A DNA stretch of 64,000 bases from contig JAKULF010000011.1 in NCBI GenBank assembly GCA_022661535.1, positions 372,001-436,000 on the forward strand. The letters run 5' to 3'. The notes under the pieces are model-generated. The model saw only the letters and a program-made list of their open reading frames with translations, made no database searches and was not told the DNA's origin. The translations under genes and the position numbers were made by a program. The stretch is from Eutypa lata. Its lineage: Eukaryota > Ascomycota > Sordariomycetes > Xylariales > Diatrypaceae. Positions 61,384 to 64,000 of the stretch are shown piece by piece. Positions within the stretch are counted from its first letter, which is position 1, and the number at the start of each line of letters is the position of its first letter.

Positions 61384-61887
61384 TTATTCAGCCTTGAATC
61401 GGAAAAGCTTTGCCAAGAAGAAGATCGCTCTGGCCAAGAGGCTATACTTCAGATAAGTCCTTTCGAGTCTCAGTTCGGCCAGGAACCAATCTCCCTCTAC
61501 TAGCCTCCACTTCTCGTGATAAAACCCCCCACCTCGTAGTTCTATCCCACCCCAGAGCTGGGTTGAAATAATCTGATCTTCCATGCTCCAGATCGCCTTC
61601 ACCTCGTCTCTGGCTGTTTGTTCCAGTTCTCCCTGCCCGAACATGTGTAGCGTCTGCATGCCAGCGAAGATCCGGCTGCAGAAATGGGCGAAGTCTTTGA
61701 TCGAGCCAAATGCCATATCGGTACTTCCGACTCTTGAGATAGCACCACTAGGATCGAAAATGGTGATCTGCGCATTTGGGAGAGCTACCTGCGCCAGTTC
61801 GTCCCACTGTCTAGTGTCTAAATAGCGACCATATCGGTGTTTTTTCGCCCGGATTCTTTCTGCTACTTCGGGTGTTGGGACAGCCAT
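61384..61887 (-). CDS. SnoaL-like (NTF2-fold) protein
   Basis: Single exon of 167 residues if started at the ATG at 61887; an upstream in-frame ATG at 61971 would add 28 residues of poor quality. The helix IRAKKHRYGRYLDTRQWDEL followed by a strand with DPSG, the QTLHMFGQGELE segment, and the EKWRLVEGDWFLAELRLERTYL end fit the SnoaL_4/NTF2-like fold, which includes polyketide cyclases, dehydratases and small-molecule-binding proteins. The C-terminus is hydrophobic (YSLLARAIFFLAKLF). No reaction can be assigned. It is transcribed away from the receptor gene, with CGG-rich inverted sites upstream. Confidence 0.75.
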   Translation of the reverse strand: MAVPTPEVAERIRAKKHRYGRYLDTRQWDELAQVALPNAQITIFDPSGAISRVGSTDMAFGSIKDFAHFCSRIFAGMQTLHMFGQGELEQTARDEVKAIWSMEDQIISTQLWGGIELRGGGFYHEKWRLVEGDWFLAELRLERTYLKYSLLARAIFFLAKLFRFKAE

Positions 61888-62898
61888 TGTGGTCCCTTCT
61901 ATTATATTCTCGCTAGAGAGTCTTAAGCAAAGTGGAATGGTATCATTTAGTAGACAGGAGTAAAATTCCAACTTATACCCGGAAGACGATTCGGCCGGTT
62001 CTTATTCCGCCGGCAAAGCGTCAATAGACGTTCCGATTACGGGTTACGGAGTTAGTCCGCTGGCGTCAGCATTCATTGAGTCTCCCGATCGTAAGACTGG
62101 CTATCTTCTTGATACTGTTCCTGCGCTACTGCTACGTTACGTAGGCATAGAGTCTAACAGCGGCTGTTAGCTAGTGCTGATACCAATAGTTCGCGCTCTT
62201 ATTTTCATAGCCTACCAGTGCACCGCTTGGCAGGGGGAAAATCTGAACAGAATATAACCGACGTTATATCTACCAACGACTTCAATTTTACGTCACGGCG
62301 TACTCTTGGCATCGTGAAACGCTAGCTATAGATTGGCTATCGTAGATCTACCTAGTACGACCGAGAACGCCGGGCCCCACCTCGCGTAGAGTAGAAAAGC
62401 TTTTTAATCGTACCCTTATTCCCTTTTGGGTACCCGAAGCCGCGGACCGAATCCCCATGGTCCCGGCACACGATAGAAGAGGGTGATATAGCGACCCTTG
62501 CCACCGGCACGTTGCCGATTTAAAGCTTAGTTCTTCGACGTTGGGGGCCTAGTTCGCCCAACTGGGACACCGGCGAAATGCCCTGTGCCTCGACGCAGAT
62601 TTGTTTCATACGTTTCCACGTTGCTTCCGGCAGGGATGTTCTATTGGTCTCGATCGCGATATGGGGATTCCGGGGTGATGTGCTTTCGAGGGGCAACTGA
62701 GGTCGGCTAGGCCAGATTTTTTTTCGCGGCGCCCTACGAAGTATATACCAGCCGAAATGCCACGCGACTACGATCCTTCCTAGTTCCGGAACTTTTGGAA
62801 ATTTCGCTCTCCTGTAATTTTGGTCCTCCCATGGTGCCTCTCGCTTGACCATCGTTTCCTTCCTTCCACCGTGGATTTCTGGTCTGGCTTCCGCTGCC
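61888..62898. other. Divergent promoter region SnoaL-like / PTH11 receptor
   Basis: About 1 kb between divergent starts. It contains the CGG/CCG sites at 61992-62013. A minus-strand open frame at 62520-62963 has no recognisable motif. Confidence 0.5.
61992..62013. promoter_or_regulatory. Paired CGG/CCG sites
   Basis: CGGCCGG and CCGCCGG separated by 8 bp, about 105 bp upstream of the SnoaL-like ATG. Paired CGG triplets are the usual targets of fungal Zn2Cys6 regulators. Confidence 0.4.
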
Positions 62899-64000
62899 AT
62901 GCGGGTTCTCTCGTTTTTGACCTTGTGTCTGAGCGCACTACAATTCGCGTTGGCTGCAGACACTGAAACCCCCCCTGCCTGTGGTGTAAGTAGGAAGGAA
63001 AATACCGCCGGAGCGAGGCGGGGAACGGAAGAGAATTGTCGGGCTGACCAGCATATAGCTACAATGTATGGTGGTATCGACAGTCAACTCGGACTGCCAG
63101 TCGATCGCCAACACGACTTGTATTTGCACAAACGAACTGCTGCTAGCGCAAATCACAGAATGTGTCACTGCGAGCTGCTCGATTCGTGACCAGCTGGGTA
63201 CGCATCGCACGAAATTACCACCAATTTCTTAGTAGTTCGGACTGCTAACGTTTTTACTTCACAAACGATCAGCTACGAAGAAGTTTTCAACCGACAGATG
63301 CGGCGTAGTAGGCGAAGACAGACGAGAACTTATTCGGATTATTGCCCTCGTCTTCGGGATCTTAGGGGTCGTGGCTTTCGGTCTACGATGCACTTCGAAG
63401 CTTATGATGGGGATTCGTACCTGGGGCCATGACGATACGGTGATGTGCCTAGCCGTGGTATGTACGCTGCTATAGAAACAAGGGCGATTTTCTTTTTCTA
63501 ACCTTATTCTAGTGTTTCATGATCCCCCTTGAAGCTATCTCGTACCCAAGTAAGTCGCTATGGCATTCTTCCTACGAAAGATAGCTTTAATAACAGCTAT
63601 AAGTTAGCCAACACGGGCTTGGCCTCGACATGTGGAATGTATCTCCCGACGATATAACCGAGATCCTTCATGTGAGTTGGCACCACTTGGCATCTCTCGG
63701 TCGATGACCCCTAACGAGTCATCCTAACTGATGTCTAAAAATAGCTGTACTTCTTCGACGAAATTGTATACATCACCGCGCTGGCTTTAACTAAGATCTC
63801 GATCCTTTTCTTCTACCTCAAGGTCTTCCCGAAGCGCTCGTTCCGCATCTGTGCCTGGATCCTGATCGGCCTCAACTTGACCTACGCCCTCGCTTACGAC
63901 TTCCTCTTGATTTTTCAATGCAACCCCATACCCGGCGCCTGGAAGTTCTGGGATGGCGAGTTCGAAGCGAAATGCATCAGCATCAACGTGTTGGGATGGT
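62899..64000 (+). CDS. CFEM-domain PTH11-type GPCR (partial)
   Basis: Six exons visible: 62899-62985, 63059-63197, 63273-63457, 63513-63549, 63604-63671 and 63745 to the window end. A signal peptide (about 1-20) leads into a CFEM domain spanning exons 1 and 2, with the Cys pattern PACG, LQCM, SDCQS, TTCICTN, ITECV, ASCSI. Hydrophobic helices follow (RIIALVFGILGVVAFGLR, YITALALTKISILFFYLKVF and others), as in PTH11-class receptors, with the family-like GLGLDMWNV and CNPIPGAWKFW segments. PTH11 receptors sense surface or host cues in plant-pathogenic fungi; that role is inferred only. The exon 5 acceptor is an AAG, the only in-phase choice I found. The C-terminus lies beyond the window. Confidence 0.88.

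Noticed and set aside
62520..62963. 147-codon minus-strand open frame
   Set aside because: Overlaps the start and signal peptide of the CFEM receptor on the other strand and shows no motif.
63550..63620. Suspected frameshift in the receptor between exons 4 and 5
   Set aside because: Using an AAG acceptor at 63601-63603 restores the phase and gives a family-like sequence, so no mutation is needed.

Overview
The window reads as nuclear DNA of a filamentous ascomycete (Pezizomycotina, probably Sordariomycetes). Genes are monocistronic and split by short GT-AG introns, mostly 50-190 bp, with CTAAC-type branch sites. The two tRNA genes carry introns just 3' of the anticodon. The gene set is typically fungal: a CFEM/PTH11-type receptor, a killer-toxin-like GH18 chitinase, a fungal P450, ERG19 and YVH1. 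I cannot name the species.

Layout. Positions 1 to about 17.5 kb form a gene desert: no recognisable protein or RNA gene, many GGTA/TACG/TATG/GCCA tetranucleotide tracts, and composition that is not strongly AT-rich. From 17.5 to 31.2 kb genes are sparse: a C2H2 zinc-finger protein (+), the YVH1 phosphatase (+) and a MATE-like transporter (-), separated by 3.8-4.5 kb of empty DNA. From 32 to 48.5 kb lies a set of secreted or extracellular hydrolases: a roughly 1540-residue mucin-like subtilisin protease (-, ten exons), an intron-containing tRNA-Glu in an AT-rich spacer, an intronless GH42 beta-galactosidase (-), a GH18/CBM18 chitinase with an apparent frameshift (-), and a fragmentary HExxH metallopeptidase-like gene (+). 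From 48.7 to 56.1 kb the genes are largely housekeeping: an ankyrin-repeat protein (-), a DUF647/RUS protein (+), a holocytochrome c/c1 heme lyase (-) and diphosphomevalonate decarboxylase ERG19 (-). From 57.2 to 64 kb come a cytochrome P450 (+), a decayed hydrolase-like remnant, tRNA-Thr (-), a SnoaL-like protein (-) and the 5' part of a CFEM-PTH11 receptor (+) cut by the window edge.

How the genes fit together. The 32-48.5 kb block suggests an accessory region for degrading polymers outside the cell: protein, galactosides and chitin. The GH42 gene is the best candidate for horizontal acquisition. ERG19 (isoprenoid/sterol pathway) and the heme lyase (respiration) are core metabolism. The P450, SnoaL-like protein and receptor may mark the edge of an accessory or secondary-metabolism region, but no backbone enzyme is present here. 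All exon structures were worked out by hand from reading frame, splice consensus and family motifs; nothing was checked against a database.
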